DNA of 15,474 nt from an uncultured Prevotella sp. (GTDB taxonomy: Bacteria > Bacteroidota > Bacteroidia > Bacteroidales > Bacteroidaceae): positions 1 through 15,474 of the forward strand of contig CAJMAO010000032.1 of assembly GCA_905211345.1 (NCBI GenBank), in the 5' to 3' direction. Made by a program: the position numbers and the translations under genes. Below the pieces are notes generated by a model that was given only the letters and a program-made list of their open reading frames with translations, was not told the origin of the DNA and ran no database searches. Shown piece by piece: positions 1 through 6,960 of this stretch. The stretch's first letter is position 1. Each line of letters opens with the position of its first letter.

Positions 1-2
1 CT

Positions 3-39
3 GAAAGGTGGCCTTTTGGAACGCAAAAGGCCACCTTTC
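3..39 (+). terminator. Perfect hairpin, likely terminator of an operon left of the window
   Basis: A 16-bp perfect stem (3-18 with 24-39) closes a 5-nt loop (gaacg, 19-23) and is followed by a short T-run at 41-44. The stem is A/T at the base, G/C in the middle and T-rich near the loop. It resembles the hairpins at 10042-10080 and 15338-15374, which also have 5-nt loops starting with g. No gene end is visible to its left, so its role as terminator of an upstream gene is inferred. Confidence 0.7.
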
Positions 40-74
40 GTTTTCCATGCGGAATTTAACAACGCACCCAACCC

Positions 75-153
75 TGTAGAGACGCGATTCATCGCGTCTC
101 CCGCTGAAATGTGCAGTATGTCCAAGGAAGCCGCGACGAATCGCGTCTCTACA
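75..153. repeat. REP/MITE-like element with terminal inverted repeats
   Basis: Positions 75-96 and 132-153 are inverted copies of each other over 22 bp with one mismatch (position 91). The left arm also forms its own perfect 10-bp hairpin (79-88 with 91-100, sequence gagacgcgat and its complement). This arrangement resembles bacterial interspersed palindromic elements or a small non-autonomous MITE. It has no coding capacity. Whether it is dispersed in the genome cannot be seen here. Confidence 0.65.
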
Positions 154-254
154 AGTGGCAGGATGCGGCCGCCACCATGCTTTAACTGAGCCGCCATGAC
201 ATACGAACCAGCCATAGCCGCAATTTAGAATGACACTGGAGCGCAAAAAAATCA

Positions 255-304
255 GATTATAACCTGAAAAAACAAGAAATACGTAGATTTTTTCGGTTAT
301 AATC
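255..304. promoter_or_regulatory. Long imperfect palindrome upstream of the ATPase promoter (candidate operator)
   Basis: Positions 255-264 (gattataacc) pair perfectly with 295-304 (ggttataatc). The pairing continues through g266-c294 and six A-T pairs (267-272 with 288-293), with only t265 bulged: 17 bp in total around a 15-nt spacer. The right arm ends 12 bp before the TAnnTTTG box at 316 and covers where the -33 region should lie. That position suits an operator that controls the ATPase gene. It could alternatively act as an A-stem-T bidirectional terminator, but it lacks a GC-rich core. Confidence 0.5.
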
Positions 305-315
305 GAAACTTTTGT

Positions 316-323
316 TATATTTG
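316..323 (+). promoter_or_regulatory. Bacteroidetes-type -7 promoter box
   Basis: The octamer tatatttg matches the Bacteroidetes -7 consensus TAnnTTTG exactly. It lies 23 bp before the ATG at 347, so transcription would start near 328-331 with a leader of only about 15-20 nt. The -33 element is weak (a T-rich run with ttcgg around 291-296). This placement supports 347 as the start codon. Confidence 0.6.
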
Positions 324-346
324 CCTCCGTAATAAACAGCATTACC

Positions 347-1630
347 ATGGACGGACATTTGGACATTCTCAGGCGTTACAACATCTGGGACGGCGGACGT
401 CCCGACACCGGCCTGACGCGCAACGAATACGTAGACGTGCTGTCGAGGCTTACGGGCAACCGCCTTGTGAAAGTGCTCACGGGGCAAAGGCGCGCCGGCA
501 AGAGCTATGTGCTGCGGCAAATGGCGATGCGCCTCGTAGAGAACGGCGTGCCCGGGAAAAACATCTTCATGCTCAACCGCGAGCTTGAAGACTTCTCGTT
601 CGTCACCGACGACAAGGACCTTGACGCCCTGTTCCGCGAGTACGAGGCCGTGGTGAAGCCCGAAGGCAAGGTGTACATATTCATAGACGAGGTGCAGAAC
701 ATCGACGGCTGGGAGCGTTTCGTCAACTCTTACTCGCAGGATTACATGAAGGACTACGAACTGTTCGTGAGCGGTTCCAACTCCAAGATGCTCTCCGGCC
801 AGCTCGCCACGCTGCTTTCCGGCCGTTATGTTGACATAGAGATATGTCCGTTCTCATACCACGAGTTCTTGGAATATTTCAAGAAAGAGCGCGGACGGCA
901 GTCATATTCGGGATACATCCACAGTTCGGGGCTGCCCGAGCTGTACCGCATCGATGGCGACGACACGCGCCGTTACTACGTAAGCTCGCTGAAGGACACC
1001 ATCCTGCTGCGCGACATCATCGGGCGTTACGGCGTAAGGGACGTGCAGCTGCTTGAGGACCTGTTCGTCTACGTGGTGAACAACGCATCCAACCTGATGT
1101 CGGTAAACAACATTGCCAACTACATGAAAAGCCGCGGCCGCAAGGTAAGCTACGACACGGTGACGGCCTACCTGCGCTACATGGAGGACGCCCACCTGAT
1201 ACACTCGGCCTTCAGGTACAACATAAAGGGGCGCGCAGTGATAGGCGGGGCAGTGAAATACTACGCCAACGACCTTGCCTACCGCAACTACCTCTACCGC
1301 GGTTTCGGCTACGGCGACGGCTATCTGCTCGAGAATGCCGTCTACATGGAACTGCGCCGCCACGGCTTCGACATCTACGTGGGCAATGTCAACGACAAGG
1401 AGGTTGACTTCGTCGCCGTCAAGGGCGACCGCAAAGTGTACATACAGGCCGCCTACCAGATGGCCGACGGCGAGACGGCCCGGCGCGAATACGCCTCGCT
1501 CGAGGCCATCGGCGACAGCTATGAGAAATACGTCGTCACAATGGACGAACAGACTTACCCCATGAACAACGGCATACGGCACGTCAACGCATGGACGCTA
1601 GACATGCGTCTGGCGGCCGAAAACAATTAA
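347..1630 (+). CDS. AAA ATPase with C-terminal DUF4143 domain
   Basis: A 427-residue cytoplasmic protein of the AAA_14/DUF4143 ATPase family, which is abundant and multicopy in Bacteroidetes; its cellular role is not established. The Walker A motif GQRRAGKS is at residues 46-53 and Walker B VYIFIDE at 109-115, followed by a sensor-like VSGSNSKML (141-149). Residues about 235-290 look like a winged-helix segment (SVNNIANYM ... VSYDTVTAYLRYME). Residues 327-370 form the DUF4143 end, with a PD-(D/E)XK-like pattern (E329, KEVDF at 351-355, IQA at 366-368). There is no signal peptide. The start at 347 fits the promoter box at 316. The gene stands alone: a strong hairpin follows the stop, and the pectin locus begins only at 1816. 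It is therefore probably not part of the pectin pathway. Family assignment is firm; function is unknown. Confidence 0.9.
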   Translation: MDGHLDILRRYNIWDGGRPDTGLTRNEYVDVLSRLTGNRLVKVLTGQRRAGKSYVLRQMAMRLVENGVPGKNIFMLNRELEDFSFVTDDKDLDALFREYEAVVKPEGKVYIFIDEVQNIDGWERFVNSYSQDYMKDYELFVSGSNSKMLSGQLATLLSGRYVDIEICPFSYHEFLEYFKKERGRQSYSGYIHSSGLPELYRIDGDDTRRYYVSSLKDTILLRDIIGRYGVRDVQLLEDLFVYVVNNASNLMSVNNIANYMKSRGRKVSYDTVTAYLRYMEDAHLIHSAFRYNIKGRAVIGGAVKYYANDLAYRNYLYRGFGYGDGYLLENAVYMELRRHGFDIYVGNVNDKEVDFVAVKGDRKVYIQAAYQMADGETARREYASLEAIGDSYEKYVVTMDEQTYPMNNGIRHVNAWTLDMRLAAENN

Positions 1631-1647
1631 AAAAAGCAAAAAAACAC

Positions 1648-1705
1648 TAACAAGGCAGGAGGGCGAAACGATGGTTAAAAAACGTTTCACCCTCCTGCCT
1701 TGTTA
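1648..1705. terminator. Strong hairpin terminator after the ATPase gene, probably bidirectional
   Basis: A 23-bp stem (1648-1670 with 1683-1705) has a single C/A mismatch (1664/1689) and a 12-nt loop. It is followed by ttattctt-type sequence only moderately rich in T. It is preceded by long A-runs (1629-1644), which become a T-tract on the minus strand. It should insulate the ATPase gene from the pectin locus, and could also stop minus-strand transcripts. Confidence 0.85.
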
Positions 1706-1759
1706 TTCTTAAATCCCCGCATCGCCTTTAAACACAGGCTTTCCCAAAGTTTTACATTG

Positions 1760-1800
1760 TTACTAATTTCCCCCTTTAAGGATATGTATGTAACTAATCT
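1760..1800 (+). promoter_or_regulatory. Direct repeat upstream of the pectate lyase operon (candidate regulator site)
   Basis: The 11-mers gttactaattt (1760-1770) and gtaactaatct (1790-1800) match at 9 of 11 positions and start exactly 30 bp apart, about three helical turns, on the same face of DNA. They lie just before the ATG at 1816, where a promoter for the polysaccharide-utilisation operon must be. No perfect TAnnTTTG box is visible between 1706 and 1815, which suits an activator-dependent promoter. The regulator itself is not in the window. Confidence 0.35.
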
Positions 1801-1815
1801 TTCAACAAAAGTGTC

Positions 1816-3639
1816 ATGAATATGCATAAACTACTACTAACATTTGCCTTTTTCGGCGCAACATTGACGGCATCGGCGCAAAACGGCGACTATGACTGGC
1901 CGTCAGCAACACAGAATATCCCGGCCTTCCCCACGGCGGAGGGCTTCGGCAAGTTCGCTACGGGTGGCCGTGGCGGCCGCGTGGTGACCGTCACAAATCT
2001 TGAGGACGACCCCACGACACCGCCCGAAGGCTCGCTCCGCTGGGCCTTGGCTCAGTATCCCGACGAGCCGATAACCGTGGTTTTCAACTGCTCGGGGTGG
2101 ATAATCCTTAAGGATGTGCTGCGCGTTACGCGCACCGCCGGTCTCACAATAGCCGGCCAGACGGCTCCGGGCGAGGGCATAACGCTCTATCCGCGCATGT
2201 TCTCAATCAACGGGGCGAAGAATATTATAGTGCGCAACATGCGCTTCCGCGCCGGTTCTCACGGCTGGGACGGCTCCGACCTCATTGCCGGCGCCGAGCT
2301 TGTTGACCAAGCCCTGTGTGCCGAGAACAGCGAACAGGTAATCTTCGACCATTGTACTTTCGGTTGGTCGGCCGAGGAAATCATCAATAACCAGTGTTCT
2401 CATTTCCACACTTACCAGTACTGCCTGCTGCACGAGGGTCTCTATGACGCGGGCCACCACAAGGGCTCTGCCCGCAGCTTCGGCGCCCAGTGGGGCGGAA
2501 GCCAGTCTACTTTCCACCACAACATGCTGGCTCACAACTATTCGCGCAGCCCGCGTTTCCAAGGAGCGAGGGATGATGACTTCATAGTTTACGACGAGTT
2601 TGTAAACAACGTGAACTACAACTGGGGCAAGGTGAACGCCTGCTACGGCGGCGAGAACAATGCCCCGTCGCCCCGTTATCAGGGTCACCAAATAAACTTC
2701 ATGAACAATTACTGGAAGCCCGGCCCGGCAACCATTAAGGGCAACTCCTCAGGTAAGCATAACTTCATGCGTCCTACGGCGGGCACGTATGTGTCGGAAT
2801 GGTACCTTTCGGGCAATGTATTGGAAGGAAGGCCGGAGCTTAACGACGACAATGTGGCCGGAGTTCAGGTTGACGGCGACGCTTCGAAGGTGAAGTTCGT
2901 CGATGAGTTCATCGTTCCCTCCAAGTTCTTCCCTGAGTATAAGTTCGACCTTGCGGCCTATACCATGCGCGACAAGCTGGAGACCGCCGAGGAGGCTTAC
3001 CAGACGGTGCTTGAGAAAGTGGGCACTATCAACCGCGACGCGATAGAAAAGCGCATCGTAGAGGAAGCCCGCACGGGCACCGCCACGTATGGTGGCAGCT
3101 GGCAAAACGGTGGCAAATATGGTATAATAGATGACCAGACGGATGCCGAGATGGTGAAGCAGGAGAGCGGTTTCTCTATCTTCCCCGACGCTCCGGAGCC
3201 GATATACCGTGAGGACGGCTTCGACTCTGACGGCGACGGAATGCCCGACGAGTGGGAGAGGGCCAACGGCTTCGACCCGGCCAATGCCGCAGACGGCAAC
3301 TATATCAACGCCGAGGGCTACACGGCGTTGGAGAAATATCTTGCAAGCATAATGGGCGAGGAAATCAACGGAGAGTTCGCCACTCCTACGTCGATACGCA
3401 CCGAGCACGCCGTTAAGTTCGACCTTACCGTAGAGCAGGGCAGCCTTAAGGTGGTAGGCGGCAAGGGCGTGGAGCGTCTCCACGTGTTCGACGAGGCCGG
3501 GGCGTGCCGCCTTGTCACTGGGCTTACCGAAGGCGAGAACACCGTTGACGTCAGCTTCCTGCCCAATGGCGTTTACATCGCGTGGGTGACAGATGCCGAC
3601 GGCTACCGCAACGCCGTGAAGTTCATTAAGAACATGTAA
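1816..3639 (+). CDS. Secreted pectate lyase, PL1-type
   Basis: A 607-residue exported beta-helix lyase predicted to cut homogalacturonan by calcium-dependent beta-elimination. A signal peptide spans residues 1-21 (hydrophobic core, then TASA before AQ). The lyase domain runs from about 33 to 430. It includes the Bacteroidetes PL1 opening (NIPAFPTAEGFGKFATGGRGG, 34-54), the AGQTAPGEGITLYPR block (113-127), FDHCTFGWSAEE (177-188, the likely calcium-binding region) and RSPR (244-247, the likely catalytic-arginine region). A calcium-binding thrombospondin type 3-like motif, DSDGDGMPDEW, lies at 470-480. A C-terminal sorting-like domain covers about 525-607 (LHVFDEAG ... NGVYIAWV ... KFIKN). susC follows after 39 bp with no terminator, so the two are probably cotranscribed. 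A related lyase is at 12026, with near-identical DNA in the 3' module. Pectin lyase rather than pectate lyase activity is possible but less likely beside a pectinesterase. Confidence 0.9.
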   Translation: MNMHKLLLTFAFFGATLTASAQNGDYDWPSATQNIPAFPTAEGFGKFATGGRGGRVVTVTNLEDDPTTPPEGSLRWALAQYPDEPITVVFNCSGWIILKDVLRVTRTAGLTIAGQTAPGEGITLYPRMFSINGAKNIIVRNMRFRAGSHGWDGSDLIAGAELVDQALCAENSEQVIFDHCTFGWSAEEIINNQCSHFHTYQYCLLHEGLYDAGHHKGSARSFGAQWGGSQSTFHHNMLAHNYSRSPRFQGARDDDFIVYDEFVNNVNYNWGKVNACYGGENNAPSPRYQGHQINFMNNYWKPGPATIKGNSSGKHNFMRPTAGTYVSEWYLSGNVLEGRPELNDDNVAGVQVDGDASKVKFVDEFIVPSKFFPEYKFDLAAYTMRDKLETAEEAYQTVLEKVGTINRDAIEKRIVEEARTGTATYGGSWQNGGKYGIIDDQTDAEMVKQESGFSIFPDAPEPIYREDGFDSDGDGMPDEWERANGFDPANAADGNYINAEGYTALEKYLASIMGEEINGEFATPTSIRTEHAVKFDLTVEQGSLKVVGGKGVERLHVFDEAGACRLVTGLTEGENTVDVSFLPNGVYIAWVTDADGYRNAVKFIKNM

Positions 3640-3678
3640 TGACAAGAAACCGGAAAAACATCAAAAAATAGTTTTATT

Positions 3679-6600
3679 ATGAACAAATCTGTAATTATCA
3701 CTATGGCATTCGCACTTCAGTGCGCCGCCTTCGGCCTTTATCCGGCCGAGGCATCGGCAAGTGCGGGGTTGCCAAACCAAAGTGTGAACCAGACGCAGAA
3801 AATCACCGGTAGCGTGACCGACGAGAACGGCGAGCCGATGATTGGCGTCACGGTGAAGGTCAAGGGTACCAATATAGCTACTGTGACCGACTTCGACGGA
3901 CGCTTCACGCTCAATTCAGCGGGCGGCGGCAAGCAGCTCGTGGCATCGTATGTTGGCTATTCCGACGTTACCGTGTCGATAGGCACGGGTCGTGACCTGC
4001 AAATCAAGATGCAGCCTGACGAGCAGGTGATGGACGAGGTCGTAGTCATCGGTTACGGTACGGTGAAGCGCCGCGACTTGACTGGCGCCATTTCTTCGGT
4101 CAAGGCCGAGGACATCAAGGAAAGCCCTGTGCTCAACGCAATGGAAGGTTTGCAGGGTAAGGTTGCCGGTCTTGACATTACACGTCAGTCTGGACGTGCA
4201 GGTGAATCGCCGCAAATCCTCCTCCGCGGTAACCGCTCTCTTAACGCAGACTGCTCTCCGCTGTACGTGATCGACGGCGTTTCGGGCGGCGACATCAACA
4301 ACATCAACCCTAACGACATTGCCAGCATCGAGGTGCTCAAGGACGCTTCGTCTACCGCTATCTACGGTTCTGCCGGTGCCAACGGTGTCATCATCGTCAC
4401 CACCAAGCAGGGCACGACAGGCAAGGTGCAGGTAGACTTCGACGCATACGTCGGCATCAACGCCTTCCCGTCTTACCCGTCTACGCTTAAAGGGCAGGAC
4501 TGGATCAACTTCCTGACCGAGGGTTATGTCGCACGTTACGAGCAGCAGCCCGCCGATGTCGACGAGTTGTTCAACTCTGTGGGCCTGTCGGCAGGAGCCG
4601 TTGAGGCTTACAAGAACAACAAGTGGGTTGACTGGAAGGACGAGATTCTGAAAACAGGTATACAACAGAACTATAATATCTCAGTACGTGGAGGTTCTGA
4701 GCGCCAACAGAGCTACATGAGTGCCGGATATTTGCAGGAGAAAGGTCTTTACGCCAACGACCAAGTTGACCTCATCACTTTCCGTGCCGGTACGACATAC
4801 AAGATTAACAAAATGGTTTCCGTTGGATTCCAGTCTACTCTTTCTTACAAGAATCAGGAGCGTCGCAACTCCCGTTTGAGCAAGAGTTTGAACGAGATAC
4901 CGCTCGGCGACGTTTACAATGAGGACGGCACTCTCAACCAGCACCCCATCAGCGACATGAACAGCTATGTCAACATCTTGGCCGACGACCAGGAAAACGC
5001 GTACCGCGACAACAGCAAGTACACCAATATTAATATAGCTCCGTTCGTAGAGTTCCGTCCGATCAAGGGTCTTACGTTCAAGTCCTTGTTCAACGCTACG
5101 CTCTCTCACAGCCGCCAAGGCAAGTGGGACGGTCTCGATACGTATATGAAGCTGACCGGTTCGCAGGACAACAAGCGTACCGCCACTTACACTTCCAAAC
5201 ATAGCTGGAGCTACCAGTGGCAGAACGTGCTCACCTACAACTTCCAGATTGGCGACAAGCACGACATCACCCTTACTGGTATTACCGAGTACACAAAGAA
5301 CCAGCACGAGTCGGCCGTTGCGCAGAACGAGCAGTTCGAGTATGACGACTTCTTGTGGTACAACCTTCAGGCAGGTCTCAAACCTTACGTAAGCTCAAGC
5401 TATTCTGAGACGGCCAAGATGTCATACGCCCTCCGCGGCAGCTACAACTTCCTCGGCCGTTACCTCCTTTCTGCATCCATCCGTTGGGACGGCGCATCCC
5501 AGCTGTACAACAAGTGGAGCGCGTTCCCCGCTGTTTCGGCAGGTTGGCGCATTTCCGATGAGCCGTTCATGAAGTCCACCCGCAAGTGGCTCGACAACTT
5601 GAAGCTCCGTGTAGGTTACGGTGTGACGGGTAACGCCAACATCGATCCTTACGTATCGCTTACCGCAGTAAGGGCATCTGACAACACGTTGAACCTCGGA
5701 AGCGGACAGGTGATCAGCTATATTCTCGACGAGCACGTAGCCAACTACGACCTTACGTGGGAGAAATCTTACAACTGGAACGTCGGTCTCGACTTCTCTG
5801 TGCTCAACAACCGCATCGACGGTTCTATCGAGTGGTACACCACCGACACCAAGGGCGTGCTTTACGACCGTCCGTTGCCTACCGCTCTCGGAGGCTTCAA
5901 CGCCAAGTCGCCTTATAAGAAGATGTCAAACATCGCGCGCATCAAGAACACCGGTTGGGAAATCACAATCAACTCGCGCAACATCGTGAAGAAGAACTTC
6001 AAGTGGAACACCACATTCACCTTCGCGATCAACGACGAAAAACTGAAGGACATCAACCTCGGCAACAACGTGACCGTTGACGAGTTGATAGCACTCAACC
6101 TCTTCCTCGACCATCCGGTGAACACATATTACGGTTACAAGAAAGACGGAATATGGCAGCTCGGACAGGAAGACATGGCCGCATGTTTCGGTGCCGTGCC
6201 CGGTGACGTTCGCCTTGACATCCCCGGATTGGTGTATGACCCGAACCATACTTGGATTACCGAGGAGACGATTACCAACCCCGACGGTACTACGACAATC
6301 CAGACCACAACCCATAAGGGCGGATATTACAAACCGTCTGAGGACACTGTTGACGAGAACGGCAACGTGGTTCACAATTATTACGACGGCGGCAAGAAGG
6401 AAAACGGCGATGCCAACACCTACACTCCGGGAGCCAACGACAAGCAGATTCTCGGCTCTGAGACGCCTGACTGGACCATCGGTTTGCACAACTCGTTCGA
6501 GTTCTACAACTTCGACCTGTCGTTCATGATCACCATGCGCTGGGGACAGATGGTCAACGGCGAGCTGCTCGGATACTGGAGCAACACCAACATTCCTGAC

Positions 6601-6927
6601 TGCTACGACTACTGGACTCCGTCAAACCCGACTAACGCATATCCGCGTCCGCACCAAGGCCACAGCCAGACCGACGCCGCAGAGGAGGCTTTGCGCTACA
6701 CCGACGGCTCGTTCCTCAAGGTTAAGAATATAACTCTCGGCTACACGTTCCCGAAAAAGTGGATAAGCAAACTGAACTTGTCTAAACTCCGTGTTTACGC
6801 TACTATCACCAACCCGTTCATTTGGAGCAAGAGCGACATGCTCAAGGGCATGGATCCGGAGAACAACGCTGACGACGCGTTCCCGCTTTACAAGACTCTC
6901 GTGTTCGGTGTGAACGTATCATTCTGA
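3679..6927 (+). CDS. SusC/RagA-family TonB-dependent outer-membrane transporter
   Basis: A 1082-residue outer-membrane barrel that imports oligosaccharides using TonB energy, here most likely oligogalacturonides. The signal peptide is at residues 1 to about 28. A carboxypeptidase-D regulatory-like domain follows at 42-112 (ITGSVTDENGEPMIGVTVK). The DEVVVIGYGT segment (119-128) and plug domain come next, with the SusC signature around 193-244 (SPLYVIDGV ... EVLKDASSTAIYGSAGANG ... VTTKQG). The barrel fills the remainder and ends in aromatic F1082 (VFGVNVSF), as expected for BAM insertion. susD starts 33 bp downstream, so both are in one operon behind the lyase gene. Residues about 851-919 form an unusual insert (NPDGTTT, DENGN, NGDAN) where typical SusC proteins carry a short D-x-N-x-D-G loop. 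Substrate is inferred from neighbours. Confidence 0.96.
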   Translation: MNKSVIITMAFALQCAAFGLYPAEASASAGLPNQSVNQTQKITGSVTDENGEPMIGVTVKVKGTNIATVTDFDGRFTLNSAGGGKQLVASYVGYSDVTVSIGTGRDLQIKMQPDEQVMDEVVVIGYGTVKRRDLTGAISSVKAEDIKESPVLNAMEGLQGKVAGLDITRQSGRAGESPQILLRGNRSLNADCSPLYVIDGVSGGDINNINPNDIASIEVLKDASSTAIYGSAGANGVIIVTTKQGTTGKVQVDFDAYVGINAFPSYPSTLKGQDWINFLTEGYVARYEQQPADVDELFNSVGLSAGAVEAYKNNKWVDWKDEILKTGIQQNYNISVRGGSERQQSYMSAGYLQEKGLYANDQVDLITFRAGTTYKINKMVSVGFQSTLSYKNQERRNSRLSKSLNEIPLGDVYNEDGTLNQHPISDMNSYVNILADDQENAYRDNSKYTNINIAPFVEFRPIKGLTFKSLFNATLSHSRQGKWDGLDTYMKLTGSQDNKRTATYTSKHSWSYQWQNVLTYNFQIGDKHDITLTGITEYTKNQHESAVAQNEQFEYDDFLWYNLQAGLKPYVSSSYSETAKMSYALRGSYNFLGRYLLSASIRWDGASQLYNKWSAFPAVSAGWRISDEPFMKSTRKWLDNLKLRVGYGVTGNANIDPYVSLTAVRASDNTLNLGSGQVISYILDEHVANYDLTWEKSYNWNVGLDFSVLNNRIDGSIEWYTTDTKGVLYDRPLPTALGGFNAKSPYKKMSNIARIKNTGWEITINSRNIVKKNFKWNTTFTFAINDEKLKDINLGNNVTVDELIALNLFLDHPVNTYYGYKKDGIWQLGQEDMAACFGAVPGDVRLDIPGLVYDPNHTWITEETITNPDGTTTIQTTTHKGGYYKPSEDTVDENGNVVHNYYDGGKKENGDANTYTPGANDKQILGSETPDWTIGLHNSFEFYNFDLSFMITMRWGQMVNGELLGYWSNTNIPDCYDYWTPSNPTNAYPRPHQGHSQTDAAEEALRYTDGSFLKVKNITLGYTFPKKWISKLNLSKLRVYATITNPFIWSKSDMLKGMDPENNADDAFPLYKTLVFGVNVSF

Positions 6928-6960
6928 CAAATACGCAACAAAACATAAAACATTGTAACA

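Noticed and set aside
902..1582. 226-codon open frame on the minus strand inside the ATPase gene
   Set aside because: It is antisense to a gene with clear Walker motifs; its Val/Ala/His-rich translation is typical of a GC-rich antisense shadow.
2749..3645. 298-codon open frame on the minus strand within the first lyase gene
   Set aside because: The + strand frame encodes recognised lyase, calcium-motif and sorting sequences; the antisense product shows no domain and matching antisense frames occur in the paralogue.
3916..4665. 249-codon minus-strand frame inside susC
   Set aside because: It overlaps the SusC plug signature and reads as low-information antisense sequence.
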